Below, piece by piece: positions 16,324-24,437 of a DNA stretch of 64,000 nt. The DNA is from Micromonospora eburnea (GTDB lineage: Bacteria > Actinomycetota > Actinomycetes > Mycobacteriales > Micromonosporaceae). The notes beneath the pieces are model-generated. The model made no database searches and had not been told where the DNA came from. It saw only the letters and a list, made by a program, of their open reading frames with translations. How positions within the stretch are numbered: position 1 is the stretch's first letter; each line of letters opens with the position of its first letter. Location: contig NZ_FMHY01000002.1 in NCBI RefSeq assembly GCF_900090225.1, positions 6,572,001-6,636,000 on the forward strand, given 5' to 3'. A program made the translations under genes and the position numbers.

Positions 16324-16338
16324 GATCTCGGGCCGGGC

Positions 16339-17145
16339 TCAGGCGTCGACCGGGGAGGGAGCGGTCAGGTTGGCGCGGGCGAACTCCAGCGCCTCACGCA
16401 GGTCGGCCTCCCGGACCGCTCGGCTCTTCGCGCCCCGCGTGGTCACCTCCACCGCGACCGAGCCGGTGAATCCCCGGCCGGCCAGCGAGCGGAGCAGCTC
16501 CGCGCAGGGCTGGCCGCCGCGCCCGGGCACCAGGTGCTCGTCGCGCCCCTCGCCGGTGCCGTCGCCCAGGTGCACGTGCGCCAGGCCGGACCCCATCCGG
16601 TCGGCCATCGCCAGCGCGTCGCTGTGCGAGGCCGCGCAGTGCGACAGGTCCAGGGTGTACGAGGCGTAGCCGGTGTCGGTCGGATCCCAGCCGGGGACGT
16701 ACGGGACGAACTGCCGGCCGGCCATCCGCACCGGATACATGTTCTCCACCGCGAACCGCAGCCCGCCGAACTGGCCGGCGATCCGGTCGAGGCCGTCAGC
16801 GAAGTTGCGGGCGTAGTCCCGCTGCCAGGTGAACGGCGGGTGCACCACCACCGTCGGGGCCTCCAACGTCTCGGCCAGCTCGGCGGCCCGGCGCAGGCGC
16901 TCCCACGGGTCGGGGCTCCACACCCGCTGGGTGACCAGCAGGCAGGGCGCGTGCACCGAGAGGACCGGAACGTCGTAGTGGCTGGCCAGCCCGCGCAGCG
17001 CGCCCGCGTCCTGGCTCACCACATCGGTCCAGACCATCACCTCGACGCCGTCATAACCGAGCGCCGAGGCCATCTGGAACGCCGCCGCGGTCCGCTCAGG
17101 GAAGACCGAGGAACTGGACAGGAGCACCGGGACTCGGGAGGTCAC
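16339..17145 (-). CDS. Sugar phosphate isomerase/epimerase-like TIM-barrel protein
   Basis: A 268-residue AP-endonuclease-2-type TIM barrel. Recognisable strands are GYDGVEVMVWTD, VPVLSVHAPCLLVT, APTVVVHPPF, RFAVENMYPV, YTLDLSHCAASHSD, LAHVHLGDGTGEGRDEHLVP and VAVEVTTRGAKS. The conserved Glu, His and Asp ligands (VHPPF, VENM, LDLSH, HVHLGDG, VEVT) form a divalent metal site. The family interconverts ketoses or handles inositols; the substrate here is unknown. It corresponds in order to M. tuberculosis Rv0498. The start is GTG 17145. The Ppx gene lies upstream on the same strand. Confidence 0.85.
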   Translation of the reverse strand: MTSRVPVLLSSSSVFPERTAAAFQMASALGYDGVEVMVWTDVVSQDAGALRGLASHYDVPVLSVHAPCLLVTQRVWSPDPWERLRRAAELAETLEAPTVVVHPPFTWQRDYARNFADGLDRIAGQFGGLRFAVENMYPVRMAGRQFVPYVPGWDPTDTGYASYTLDLSHCAASHSDALAMADRMGSGLAHVHLGDGTGEGRDEHLVPGRGGQPCAELLRSLAGRGFTGSVAVEVTTRGAKSRAVREADLREALEFARANLTAPSPVDA

Positions 17146-17221
17146 ACCTGTCAGGGTAACCGCCGGCGTCGTGCGGCATCGGGACGAGCATCCGCAAAGC
17201 GCGCAGACCGACCGGCCGCGA

Positions 17222-18166
17222 TCAGCTCGACGCGAGCTGATCGAGCCGGCGGAGGATGACCCCCTCCCGCAGCGCCCACGGGCAGATGTCCAGGTGGTCC
17301 ACGTCGAGTCGGCGCATCACCGCCTCGGCCACCACCGCACCGGCGAGGAGCTGGTGGGCCCGCCCGCTGCTCACCCCCTCCAGCTCGTGCAGCTGGCCGG
17401 GCGGGATGTGCCGGATGAAGCCGAGCACCTGCCGCAGCCCGGTCCGGGTCAGCCGGCGCCGGGCCCACAGGCCCGCCCCGGAGGGTGCCGCGCCGGCCAG
17501 CCGGGCCAGCATCCGGAACGTCTTCGAGGTGGCCACCGGGCGCTCCCAGCCCACCTCGGTGAGCTGCTTCGCCACCGGGTCGAGCAGCGCGTCGGCGTAC
17601 TCCCGCAGCTCGTCGACGACCTCGGCGGAGGGCGGCCGGGTGGCGGCCGGATCGATCCCCAGCCGCTCGCGGCTCAGCCGCCCGGCGCCCAACGGCAGCG
17701 AGACCGCCACGTCCGGATCCTCGTCGATGCCGGCGGCCAGCTCCAGCGAGCCGCCGCCGATGTCGGTGACCAGCAGCCGGCCGGCGGACCAGCCGAACCA
17801 CCGCCGCACCGCGAGGAAGGTCATCCGCGCCTCGTCCGGACCGGAGAGCACCGCCAGGCGTACGCCGGTCTCGTCGCGGACCCGGGCCAGCACCTCGCCG
17901 GCGTTGGTGGCGTCGCGGACCGCGCTGGTGGCGAACGCGATCAGGTCGTCGACGTCCAGCCCCTCCGCCGCCGTACGGGCCATGCTGACCGCCTTGACCA
18001 GGCTGTCCGCGCCCGCCTCGGTGAGCGCCCCGTCAGGCCCTAGCTGCTCGGCCAGCCGGAGCACCACCTTCTCGGAGTGCGCCGGCCAGGGGTGCGCCCC
18101 GTGGTGGCCGTCGACCACCAGCAGGTGCACCGTGTTGGAACCGACATCGAGGACACCCAGTCGCAT
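17222..18166 (-). CDS. Ppx/GppA-family exopolyphosphatase
   Basis: A 314-residue actin-fold phosphatase. The phosphate-1 loop is LGVLDVGSNTVHLLVVDG at the N-terminus, the second motif is FATSAVRDATN, and the nucleotide/phosphate-2 loop is VTDIGGGSLELA near residue 140. The family removes terminal phosphates from polyphosphate or pppGpp. The short form matches mycobacterial Ppx1 (Rv0496), which acts on short polyphosphate. Given RegX3/SenX3/PhoU 10 kb away, a part in phosphate economy is plausible. ATG 18166 is unambiguous. It is divergent from the Cys-rich protein gene. Confidence 0.92.
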   Translation of the reverse strand: MRLGVLDVGSNTVHLLVVDGHHGAHPWPAHSEKVVLRLAEQLGPDGALTEAGADSLVKAVSMARTAAEGLDVDDLIAFATSAVRDATNAGEVLARVRDETGVRLAVLSGPDEARMTFLAVRRWFGWSAGRLLVTDIGGGSLELAAGIDEDPDVAVSLPLGAGRLSRERLGIDPAATRPPSAEVVDELREYADALLDPVAKQLTEVGWERPVATSKTFRMLARLAGAAPSGAGLWARRRLTRTGLRQVLGFIRHIPPGQLHELEGVSSGRAHQLLAGAVVAEAVMRRLDVDHLDICPWALREGVILRRLDQLASS

Positions 18167-18240
18167 GGTGGCGAGCCTAGGGCCAACATGTTTCGCCGGC
18201 TCGCCCGCCGGCCCGGCTCACCGCGCGTACGCTGGTCCGG

Positions 18241-19050
18241 GTGACAGGCCAGATCGAGCTGCAGGTGCTGGTGGACGACCCGGACGACCCGCGTAGCCGG
18301 GAAGTGGAGCTGGACTTCCCCCGGGAGTGGATCGAGTTCGTCGACCCGGCGGACGACAAGCACGTGATCCGAGCCGACCTGACGTGGTTGCTCTCCCGGT
18401 GGACCTGCGTCTTCGGCAAGGGCTGCCACGGCATCATCGCCGGCCGGGCCGCGGACGGCTGCTGCTCGCACGGGGCGTTCTTCACCGACTCCGACGACGA
18501 GAAGCGGGTTCGCGCCGCGGTCAAGCGGCTCACCCCGGAGACCTGGCAGCACTTCCGCCGAGGCTTCAAGAACTGGACCGAGAACGACACGATCGACGGC
18601 AAGAACCCGGCCCGGCGTACGGCCACCCGGGACGCCGACTCCCCGTGCGTCTTCCTCAACGACGCCGACTTCCCGGGTGGGGGCGGCTGCGCGCTGCACG
18701 CCCAGGCGCTGCGCGACGGGGTGCACCCGCTGGAGTACAAGCCGGACGTCTGCTGGCAACTGCCGATCCGCCGGGACCAGGACTGGCACAAGCGGCCGGA
18801 CAACACCAAGGTGCTGATCTCCACGCTCGCCGAGTTCGACCGGCGGGGCTGGGGCGCGGGCGGGCACGACCTCGACTGGTGGTGCACCTCCTCGACCGAC
18901 GCGCACGTCGGCACTGAGCCGATGTACCTCTCGTACGCCCCGGAGCTGACCGCGCTGGTCGGCGCGCCCGCGTACGCGAAGCTGGCGGAGTTGTGCGCCG
19001 CCCGCCTCCGCCAGGGCCAGGTCGCCCCGCACCCGGCCACCGAGGGCTGA
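18241..19050 (+). CDS. Conserved cysteine-rich protein (Rv0495c-like, DUF3109-type)
   Basis: 269 residues. Cysteines come in conserved pockets: SRWTCVFGKGCHGII, ADGCCSHGAFF, DSPCVFLND, GGGCALHAQAL, KPDVCWQLPI and LDWWCTSS. The pattern resembles YkgJ/DUF3109 proteins, predicted to chelate zinc or an iron-sulfur cluster. There is no signal peptide or membrane segment, so it is cytosolic. The reaction is unknown; conservation across actinobacteria next to the Ppx gene (Rv0495c-Rv0496 in M. tuberculosis) suggests a housekeeping role. GTG 18241 follows directly after the divergent ppx promoter region (74 bp shared). Confidence 0.75.
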   Translation: MTGQIELQVLVDDPDDPRSREVELDFPREWIEFVDPADDKHVIRADLTWLLSRWTCVFGKGCHGIIAGRAADGCCSHGAFFTDSDDEKRVRAAVKRLTPETWQHFRRGFKNWTENDTIDGKNPARRTATRDADSPCVFLNDADFPGGGGCALHAQALRDGVHPLEYKPDVCWQLPIRRDQDWHKRPDNTKVLISTLAEFDRRGWGAGGHDLDWWCTSSTDAHVGTEPMYLSYAPELTALVGAPAYAKLAELCAARLRQGQVAPHPATEG

Positions 19051-19052
19051 CC

Positions 19053-19538
19053 CTACGCCGGCCCGGCGGCCGGGAGGGTGACGACGCCGTCGTCGTCGCT
19101 GTAGACGTGAACGCCCGCGGCGAAGACGCAGTTGCCGAAGAACACCGGCACGTCCCGCTCACCCGCTCCGGTCTTGGCGCTCTTGCGCGGGTTCGTGCCG
19201 AGCGCCTTGATGCCGATCGGGAGAGCCCGCAGGGCGGCCACGTCGCGGACCGCGCCGTTGATCACCACGCCCGCCCAGCCGTTCTCCGCCGCCGTGCCGG
19301 CGATGAGGTCGCCCATCAGGGCGGTGTGCACGGAGCCGCCGCCGTCCACCACCAGCACCCGGCCCTCCCCCGGTTCAGAGACGATCGACTTCAGCAGCGC
19401 GTTGTCCTCGAAGCAGCGCACCGTCACGGCCGGTCCGCCAAAGGCCCGGACACCGCCGAACTGGCGCAGCTGGGTGTCGCACGAGCCAAGGGCATCGCCG
19501 TAGCGGTCGTACAGGTCGGCGGTGGTGGGCGTCTCCAT
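19053..19538 (-). CDS. rraA: RraA-family aldolase/decarboxylase-like protein
   Basis: A 161-residue RraA fold. GGSVHTALMGDLIAGTAAEN and VVINGAVRDVAALRALPIGI carry the GDL and R-D motif. In class II HMG/CHA aldolases the Arg-Asp pair and the upstream Asp bind metal and pyruvate enolate; E. coli RraA, an RNase E inhibitor, has lost the Asp (GAVRQ). Because this protein keeps GAVRD, it could be an active 4-hydroxy-4-methyl-2-oxoglutarate aldolase or oxaloacetate decarboxylase. It is the last gene of the tct operon, 15 bp after the MFS gene, with AGGAG before ATG 19538, which fits organic-acid metabolism better than RNA turnover. Confidence 0.85.
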   Translation of the reverse strand: METPTTADLYDRYGDALGSCDTQLRQFGGVRAFGGPAVTVRCFEDNALLKSIVSEPGEGRVLVVDGGGSVHTALMGDLIAGTAAENGWAGVVINGAVRDVAALRALPIGIKALGTNPRKSAKTGAGERDVPVFFGNCVFAAGVHVYSDDDGVVTLPAAGPA

Positions 19539-19553
19539 GGTTCTCCTCTTCTC

Positions 19554-20735
19554 TCATCGGGGGTTGCGGTGCAGGCCGGTGGCGGCGACGGCCGCGCCGG
19601 CCAGACCCGCGGCGGTGCAGGCGAGGACGCCGACCGCGCCGGCTCCCGCCGCCAGCAGGCCGGCGGCGCTGGGGATGAGCACCTGCCCGAGCCGGTTGCC
19701 GGTCAGCCGCAGCGACATCGCCCGGCCGCGCAGCCCGGGCGGCGCCGACTCGGCCAGGAACGACATGGTCAGCGGCTGACCCGCGCCGAGTCCGAGGCCG
19801 GCGACGGCGACGACCGCGGACATCGCCCAGAACGGCAGGGGCGGCAGCAGCAGCGCGAGGCCGCCGGCGGAGAGGGCGACCGTGCCGATGAGCAGCGCCC
19901 GCCGGCCGAACGCCGAGACCAGTCGGCCGAGCAGCAGCCGGGACGCCATCGAGGCGACCGCGCGGACGCCGAGCAGCAGACCGATCTCCCCGGCCGCGAT
20001 GCCGCGTTCGGCACCGAGGGCGGGCAGGTAGACCAGGGTGATGTCGACCGCCGCCAGGACCACGCAACTGACCGTGAGGGCACGCACCAGCCCGGGCTGA
20101 CGGAGCAGGTCCCGCATCCCGCCGGCGCCCGGCCCGGCCGCGGCCCGGTGCTGCGCGGAGGGGCGCAGGAACGCGGCAGCCACCAGCAGCGGCACGGCCA
20201 GCGCGGTGGCGCCGAGGAAGATGGCCCGGGTGTCCGGGATCGGGCGGTCCCCACCGAAGACCACGATCAGGCCGGGGCCGATGGCCTGGCCCAGCGAGGC
20301 GGCGAAGGTGTAGTAGCCGAACGCCGCGTCGTACCGGTGCGCCGGGGTGCGGTTGGCCACCAGCGCCTGCTGGGCCACCACGGCGCACAGACGCGCGGTG
20401 CCGAGCAGCATGCTGGCCACCACCAGGCCGGCCACCGAGCCGGCGAACAGCACGAAACCGAGGCCGGCGGCGACGAGCAGCGCCGATCCGGCGAGCGCGA
20501 TCCGGCGCTCGCCGAACCGGTCAACCGCCTGTCCGGAGGGAACGGCCAACACCAGCGGTACGACGGCGAAGCTGGCCCCGAGCACCCCCAGCCAGGCCCC
20601 CGGCACGTCCAACTCCAGCGCCCGGTACGCGGACGCCGGCCGCAGCATGAACGTGACCGCCTGCACCACGATCGTGTGCGTGAGCAGCAGCATGGTCTGG
20701 GCGCGCCCGGGGACGGCCAGGTCCCCGGGCGCCAC
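19554..20735 (-). CDS. MFS transporter
   Basis: A 393-residue, 12-helix major facilitator protein. The motif-A-like loop is GQAVDRFGERR between helices 2 and 3, and the second half carries the related loop GRLVSAFGRR. Its GTG start directly abuts the stop of the universal stress protein gene (TGAGTG), and rraA follows 15 bp later, so it is part of the tct operon. It may export or import a related organic acid; the substrate cannot be read from sequence. Confidence 0.87.
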   Translation of the reverse strand: MAPGDLAVPGRAQTMLLLTHTIVVQAVTFMLRPASAYRALELDVPGAWLGVLGASFAVVPLVLAVPSGQAVDRFGERRIALAGSALLVAAGLGFVLFAGSVAGLVVASMLLGTARLCAVVAQQALVANRTPAHRYDAAFGYYTFAASLGQAIGPGLIVVFGGDRPIPDTRAIFLGATALAVPLLVAAAFLRPSAQHRAAAGPGAGGMRDLLRQPGLVRALTVSCVVLAAVDITLVYLPALGAERGIAAGEIGLLLGVRAVASMASRLLLGRLVSAFGRRALLIGTVALSAGGLALLLPPLPFWAMSAVVAVAGLGLGAGQPLTMSFLAESAPPGLRGRAMSLRLTGNRLGQVLIPSAAGLLAAGAGAVGVLACTAAGLAGAAVAATGLHRNPR

Positions 20736-21128
20736 TCAGTCGGCCTTCACCGCGAGGACCGGGCAGGACACCCGGAGCAGGATCTCCTGCGCGGTCGAAC
20801 CCATGATCAGCTTGCCCACCGGGGTGCGGTGCCGGATACCGATCACCACCAGCGACACGTCCTCGGCCTCGACGATCTCCTCGATCTCCTCGACCGTGTC
20901 GCGCCCCCGCATGAGCTGCCGCACGTTGTGCGGTACCCCAGCGGCGACCAGCTCGCGGACCACCCGGTCCAGGTCGGCCTCCTGGGCGAGCCGCGGGTCG
21001 GCGTACGCGTCACCGCGCGAGGTGTTCACCACCAGCACCGGCTCGTTGCGGAACCGGGCCTGCTCGATCGCCGCGTGCAGGGCCACCTCGCCGAGCGGCG
21101 AGGGCACGTAACCCACCAGCACGGTCAT
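20736..21128 (-). CDS. Universal stress protein (UspA family)
   Basis: A 130-residue single-domain USP. VLVGYVPSPLGEVAL starts strand 1, and the C-terminal ATP-binding segment is VIGIRHRTPVGKLIMGST, matching the G-2x-G-9x-G(S/T) spacing with His in place of the second Gly. USPs of this kind often sit in TRAP or tripartite transporter operons and modulate uptake. Its start overlaps the tctA stop by 4 bp (21125-21128), indicating coupling to the transporter. Confidence 0.9.
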   Translation of the reverse strand: MTVLVGYVPSPLGEVALHAAIEQARFRNEPVLVVNTSRGDAYADPRLAQEADLDRVVRELVAAGVPHNVRQLMRGRDTVEEIEEIVEAEDVSLVVIGIRHRTPVGKLIMGSTAQEILLRVSCPVLAVKAD

Positions 21129-22627
21129 CCGGTCACCAACCTTCCCCGCAGCGGCCGGACCACGAACCGACCGATCAGCGGCCAGAGCAGCACCACCAGG
21201 ATGGCGGCGTAGATCACCCAGGACACCCAGCCGCCGATCAGGCCGTGCAGCTCGCCGCCGGAGAGCTGGAGCGCCCGCCGGCCCTGCAACTCGGCGCGCG
21301 GGCCGAGGATGATCCCGATGATCAGCGGCAGGATCGGCAGGCCGAAGCGGCGCATGCCGAAGCCGAGCAGACCCAGGGTGAGCAACAGGAACAGGTCGAA
21401 CGGCTGGGCGTTGACCGCGTACGCGCCCATCGACGCGAAGAAGATGATTCCGGCGTAGAGGTACGGGCGCGGGATCCGCAGCAGGCGCGCCCAGGCCGGG
21501 GCGAGCGGCAGGTTGAGCACCAGCAACAGCAGGTTGCCGATGAAGAGGCTCGCGATCAGCGTCCAGACCAGCGTGGACTCCTGCTCGAAGAGCAACGGCC
21601 CGGGCTGGATGCCGAACTGCTCGAAGGCGGCCAGCATCACCGCGGCGGTGGCGTTGGTGGGCAGGCCGATCGCCAGCATCGGCACCAGGGTGCCGGCGGC
21701 CGAGGCGTTGTTGGCCGCCTCCGGCCCGGCGACGCCCTCGATCGCGCCCCGACCGAACTCATCCCTGTGCTTGGAGAGCTTCTTCTCCGTGATGTACGAC
21801 AGGAAGGTGGGGATCTCCGCCCCACCCGCCGGCACCGCGCCGAACGGGAACCCGAACGCGGTGCCGCGCAGCCAGGGCTTCCAGGACCGCTTCCAGTCCT
21901 CCCGGCCCATCCAGGGCTGGCCGACCGGGATCACCTCACCGGACTTGCGGCGCAGGTGGGCGGCGATCCAGAGCGCCTCGCCGACGGCGAAGATGCCGAC
22001 CGCCACCACAACCACGTCGATGCCGTCGATGAGCTGCGGGATCCCGAAGGTGAGCCGCTGCTGACCGGTCTGATCGACCCCGATCACGCCGATGACCAAG
22101 CCGAGCAGGAGCGAGGCGAAGCCGCGTACCCGGGACGCACCGAGCACCGCGGTGACCGCCACGAAGGCGAGCAGCATCACCGCGAAGTAGTCGGGCGCGC
22201 CGAGGCTGACCGCGAACGACACCACCGGCGGGGTGACCACCACCAGCAGCAACGTGGCAATGGTGCCGGCGACGAACGAGCCGATCGCGGCGGTCGCCAG
22301 GGCCTGGGCGGCCCGCCCGGCCTTGGCCATCTTGTTGCCCTCGATGGCGGTCACCACAGAGGACGACTCGCCGGGGGTGTTCAGCAGGATCGAGGTGGTC
22401 GAGCCGCCGTACATGCCGCCGTAGAAGATGCCGGCGAACATGATGAGCGCCGAGGTCGGCCCCATGCCGTAGGTGACCGGCAGCAGCAGCGCCACCGTCA
22501 TCGCCGGGCCGATGCCGGGCAGCACGCCGACCGCGGTGCCGATGGTCACGCCGAGCAGCGCGATCAGCAGGTTCATCGGAGTCAGCACGTGGCCGAACCC
22601 GTCGAGCAGGTTGCCCAGGTTTTCCAT
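21125..22627 (-). CDS. tctA: Tripartite tricarboxylate transporter, large permease TctA
   Basis: A 500-residue, about 12-helix TctA permease. Family signatures are VGVLPGIGPAMTVALLLP, MFAGIFYGGMYGGSTTSIL, LNTPGESSSVVTAIEGNKMA and, in the second half, EGVAGPEAANNASAAGTLVP. With TctB and the binding protein TctC it imports citrate or other di/tricarboxylates using an ion gradient. ATG 22627 overlaps the tctB stop by one base (TGATG), so it is chosen over the adjacent GTG 22630. Confidence 0.95.
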   Translation of the reverse strand: MENLGNLLDGFGHVLTPMNLLIALLGVTIGTAVGVLPGIGPAMTVALLLPVTYGMGPTSALIMFAGIFYGGMYGGSTTSILLNTPGESSSVVTAIEGNKMAKAGRAAQALATAAIGSFVAGTIATLLLVVVTPPVVSFAVSLGAPDYFAVMLLAFVAVTAVLGASRVRGFASLLLGLVIGVIGVDQTGQQRLTFGIPQLIDGIDVVVVAVGIFAVGEALWIAAHLRRKSGEVIPVGQPWMGREDWKRSWKPWLRGTAFGFPFGAVPAGGAEIPTFLSYITEKKLSKHRDEFGRGAIEGVAGPEAANNASAAGTLVPMLAIGLPTNATAAVMLAAFEQFGIQPGPLLFEQESTLVWTLIASLFIGNLLLLVLNLPLAPAWARLLRIPRPYLYAGIIFFASMGAYAVNAQPFDLFLLLTLGLLGFGMRRFGLPILPLIIGIILGPRAELQGRRALQLSGGELHGLIGGWVSWVIYAAILVVLLWPLIGRFVVRPLRGRLVTG

Positions 22628-23337
22628 CACAGGATCCCTTGCAGTACGCCGGCGGGCAGGTTGACACCGAGCCCGATGGCGAAGGCGTAGAACGTGATCA
22701 GCGACAGCGCGACGGAGATCAGCAGGTTCCGGAAGTAGTGGCGGTTGCCGAGCGCGTACGCCGAGCCCCAGAAGAGGATCGTCCCGCTGATCACCCAGCC
22801 GAGCCGGTCGATGAGCACCGCGTTGACCAGGAACGCGCCGATCAGCAGCAGCACCGTCCGCCAGTCGATCCGGGTGGTCAGGTCGACGTCCTCGCCGGCC
22901 TCCGGCTCACCGACGCCGCCGCGGGCCACGTCCACCGCGTAGATCGCGGCGACGATGAGCAGCAGCACGCCGAGCAGGATCGGCACCGGCTTCGGGCCGA
23001 TCGGGTCCGCGCTGTTGATCGCCTGCCCGACGCGCGTCGTCGCGTCGAAGATGACCAGGCCGCCGACCAGGGCCAGGAACGCGCACATCCCGTACTGCGC
23101 CCGGTCCCGCCTGGGCACCGCGTTCTCCGCCGACGACTCGGCGCCGTACGACTCGTCGCCTGCGGCGGGTGCCGCGGCCCCGGCGGGCTGCCCCGCCGGA
23201 TCGGCGGCCGGGGCGGGGCCGGAGGGCATCCCGCCCGTCTCCCGGTCCGGCGCCGCCGCCTGCTCGGGCACGATTGATGCGGCCTGCCGGGGCGGCTGGT
23301 CGCCGCCCCGGTCCGGTCGGGTAGTCCTGTCGGTCAT
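22627..23337 (-). CDS. tctB: Tripartite tricarboxylate transporter, small subunit TctB
   Basis: A 236-residue protein. The first 75 or so residues are low-complexity (Pro/Ala/Gly/Asp), unusual for TctB and presumably cytosolic. Four helices follow: MCAFLALVGGLVIFDATTRV, VPILLGVLLLIVAAIYAVDV, VLLLIGAFLVNAVLI plus LGWVISGTILFW, and LISVALSLITFYAFAIGLGV, as in the TctB family. It overlaps both tctC (4 bp) and tctA (1 bp). Confidence 0.92.
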   Translation of the reverse strand: MTDRTTRPDRGGDQPPRQAASIVPEQAAAPDRETGGMPSGPAPAADPAGQPAGAAAPAAGDESYGAESSAENAVPRRDRAQYGMCAFLALVGGLVIFDATTRVGQAINSADPIGPKPVPILLGVLLLIVAAIYAVDVARGGVGEPEAGEDVDLTTRIDWRTVLLLIGAFLVNAVLIDRLGWVISGTILFWGSAYALGNRHYFRNLLISVALSLITFYAFAIGLGVNLPAGVLQGIL

Positions 23338-24341
23338 GCCAACCCGAGCTGCTTGAGGATGTCGGCGACCGCCTTGTCCTGCTCGGTCAGGAAGGTGCCG
23401 AACTCGTCACCGGTGACGAAGGCGTCGGTCCAGCCGCGCTTGGCCAGCTCGGCCTTCCACTCGGCGGAGTCGTGCATCTTCGTCAGCACGTCGATCCACA
23501 CCTTCTTGTCGGCTTCGCTGATCCCGGGCGGCGCGACGATGCCGCGCCAGTTGGTGAAGACCAGGTCGATGCCGGACGCCTTGAGGGTCGGCACGTCCTT
23601 GAGCACCTCGATCGGCGCTTCGCTGGTCACCGCGAGGACCCGGATCTGGCCGGCCTCGACCTGCTTGAGGAACTCGCCGAAGCCGCTGGCGCCGAAGGCC
23701 ACCTTGCCGCCGAGCAAGGCCGGCAGCAGCTCGCCGCCGCCGTCGTACGAGACGAAGTTGACCTGGCGCGGATCGATGCCGACGGCCTTGGCCAGCTGCA
23801 TGGGCAGCAGGTGGTCCGGGCCGCCGGGCGACGAGCCGCCACCGACCGCGATCTTCTTGGGGTCGGCCTTCCAGGCCGCGATCAGGTCGTTGATGTTCTT
23901 GTACGGGGAGTCCTTCGGCACCACGATGGCGCCGGCCTCCTCGATCATCTTGGCCAGCGGGGTGGTCTGGGTCAGCGTCGCCGCCGACTTGGAGGTGTAC
24001 GAGGCACCGACCACGCCCAGCCCCATCTGCATGGCGAGCTTGCCGTTGCCCTTCTCGTTCACGGTCCGCTGGAGGCCGACCGTGCCGCCCGCGCCGGGCA
24101 GGTTGAACACCTGAACGCCCGTGGCGATCTTGGCGTCCTCCATCACCTTGGCTGCGGTGCGGGCCGTGGTGTCGTACCCACCGCCGGGGCTGTTCGGGAC
24201 CATGATCCGCAGTCCGGTGGCCGGCTTGCCGTCGTTGGCGCCGGCCCCGTCCTTCTCGGCGGTGGCACCGCAGGCCCCCAGGGCGAGCGCCGTCGCGGCG
24301 GCCACGCCCATGACCAGCAGGTTTCTCCTAGTTGCCATCAT
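23334..24341 (-). CDS. tctC: Tripartite tricarboxylate transporter substrate-binding lipoprotein TctC
   Basis: A 335-residue Bug/TctC-type receptor. The signal peptide ends in the lipobox LALGAC near residue 23, so it is a membrane-tethered lipoprotein. RIMVPNSPGGGYDTTAR is the ligand-gripping loop of this family, followed by FNLPGAGGTVGLQR and GGGSSPGGPDHLLP. It delivers a carboxylate to TctAB. The start is ATG 24341 or the next ATG at 24338. The gene heads the operon and is divergent from the sensor kinase gene with 96 bp between, which must hold both promoters. Confidence 0.93.
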   Translation of the reverse strand: MMATRRNLLVMGVAAATALALGACGATAEKDGAGANDGKPATGLRIMVPNSPGGGYDTTARTAAKVMEDAKIATGVQVFNLPGAGGTVGLQRTVNEKGNGKLAMQMGLGVVGASYTSKSAATLTQTTPLAKMIEEAGAIVVPKDSPYKNINDLIAAWKADPKKIAVGGGSSPGGPDHLLPMQLAKAVGIDPRQVNFVSYDGGGELLPALLGGKVAFGASGFGEFLKQVEAGQIRVLAVTSEAPIEVLKDVPTLKASGIDLVFTNWRGIVAPPGISEADKKVWIDVLTKMHDSAEWKAELAKRGWTDAFVTGDEFGTFLTEQDKAVADILKQLGLA

Positions 24342-24437
24342 GTTTCTCTTCCGTTTCGAATGAGTCCGGCGGCAAGATGGTGGACCCCGGGCAGGCCATC
24401 TGTCTGCGTTGTGTCACCAGCGGAAGTTGAGGTCTTT

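Noticed and set aside
18993..21212. A 739-codon + strand frame rich in Gln/His/Arg/Asp
   Set aside because: It runs antisense to rraA, the MFS gene and usp, all with clear family motifs; composition is that of antisense high-GC DNA.
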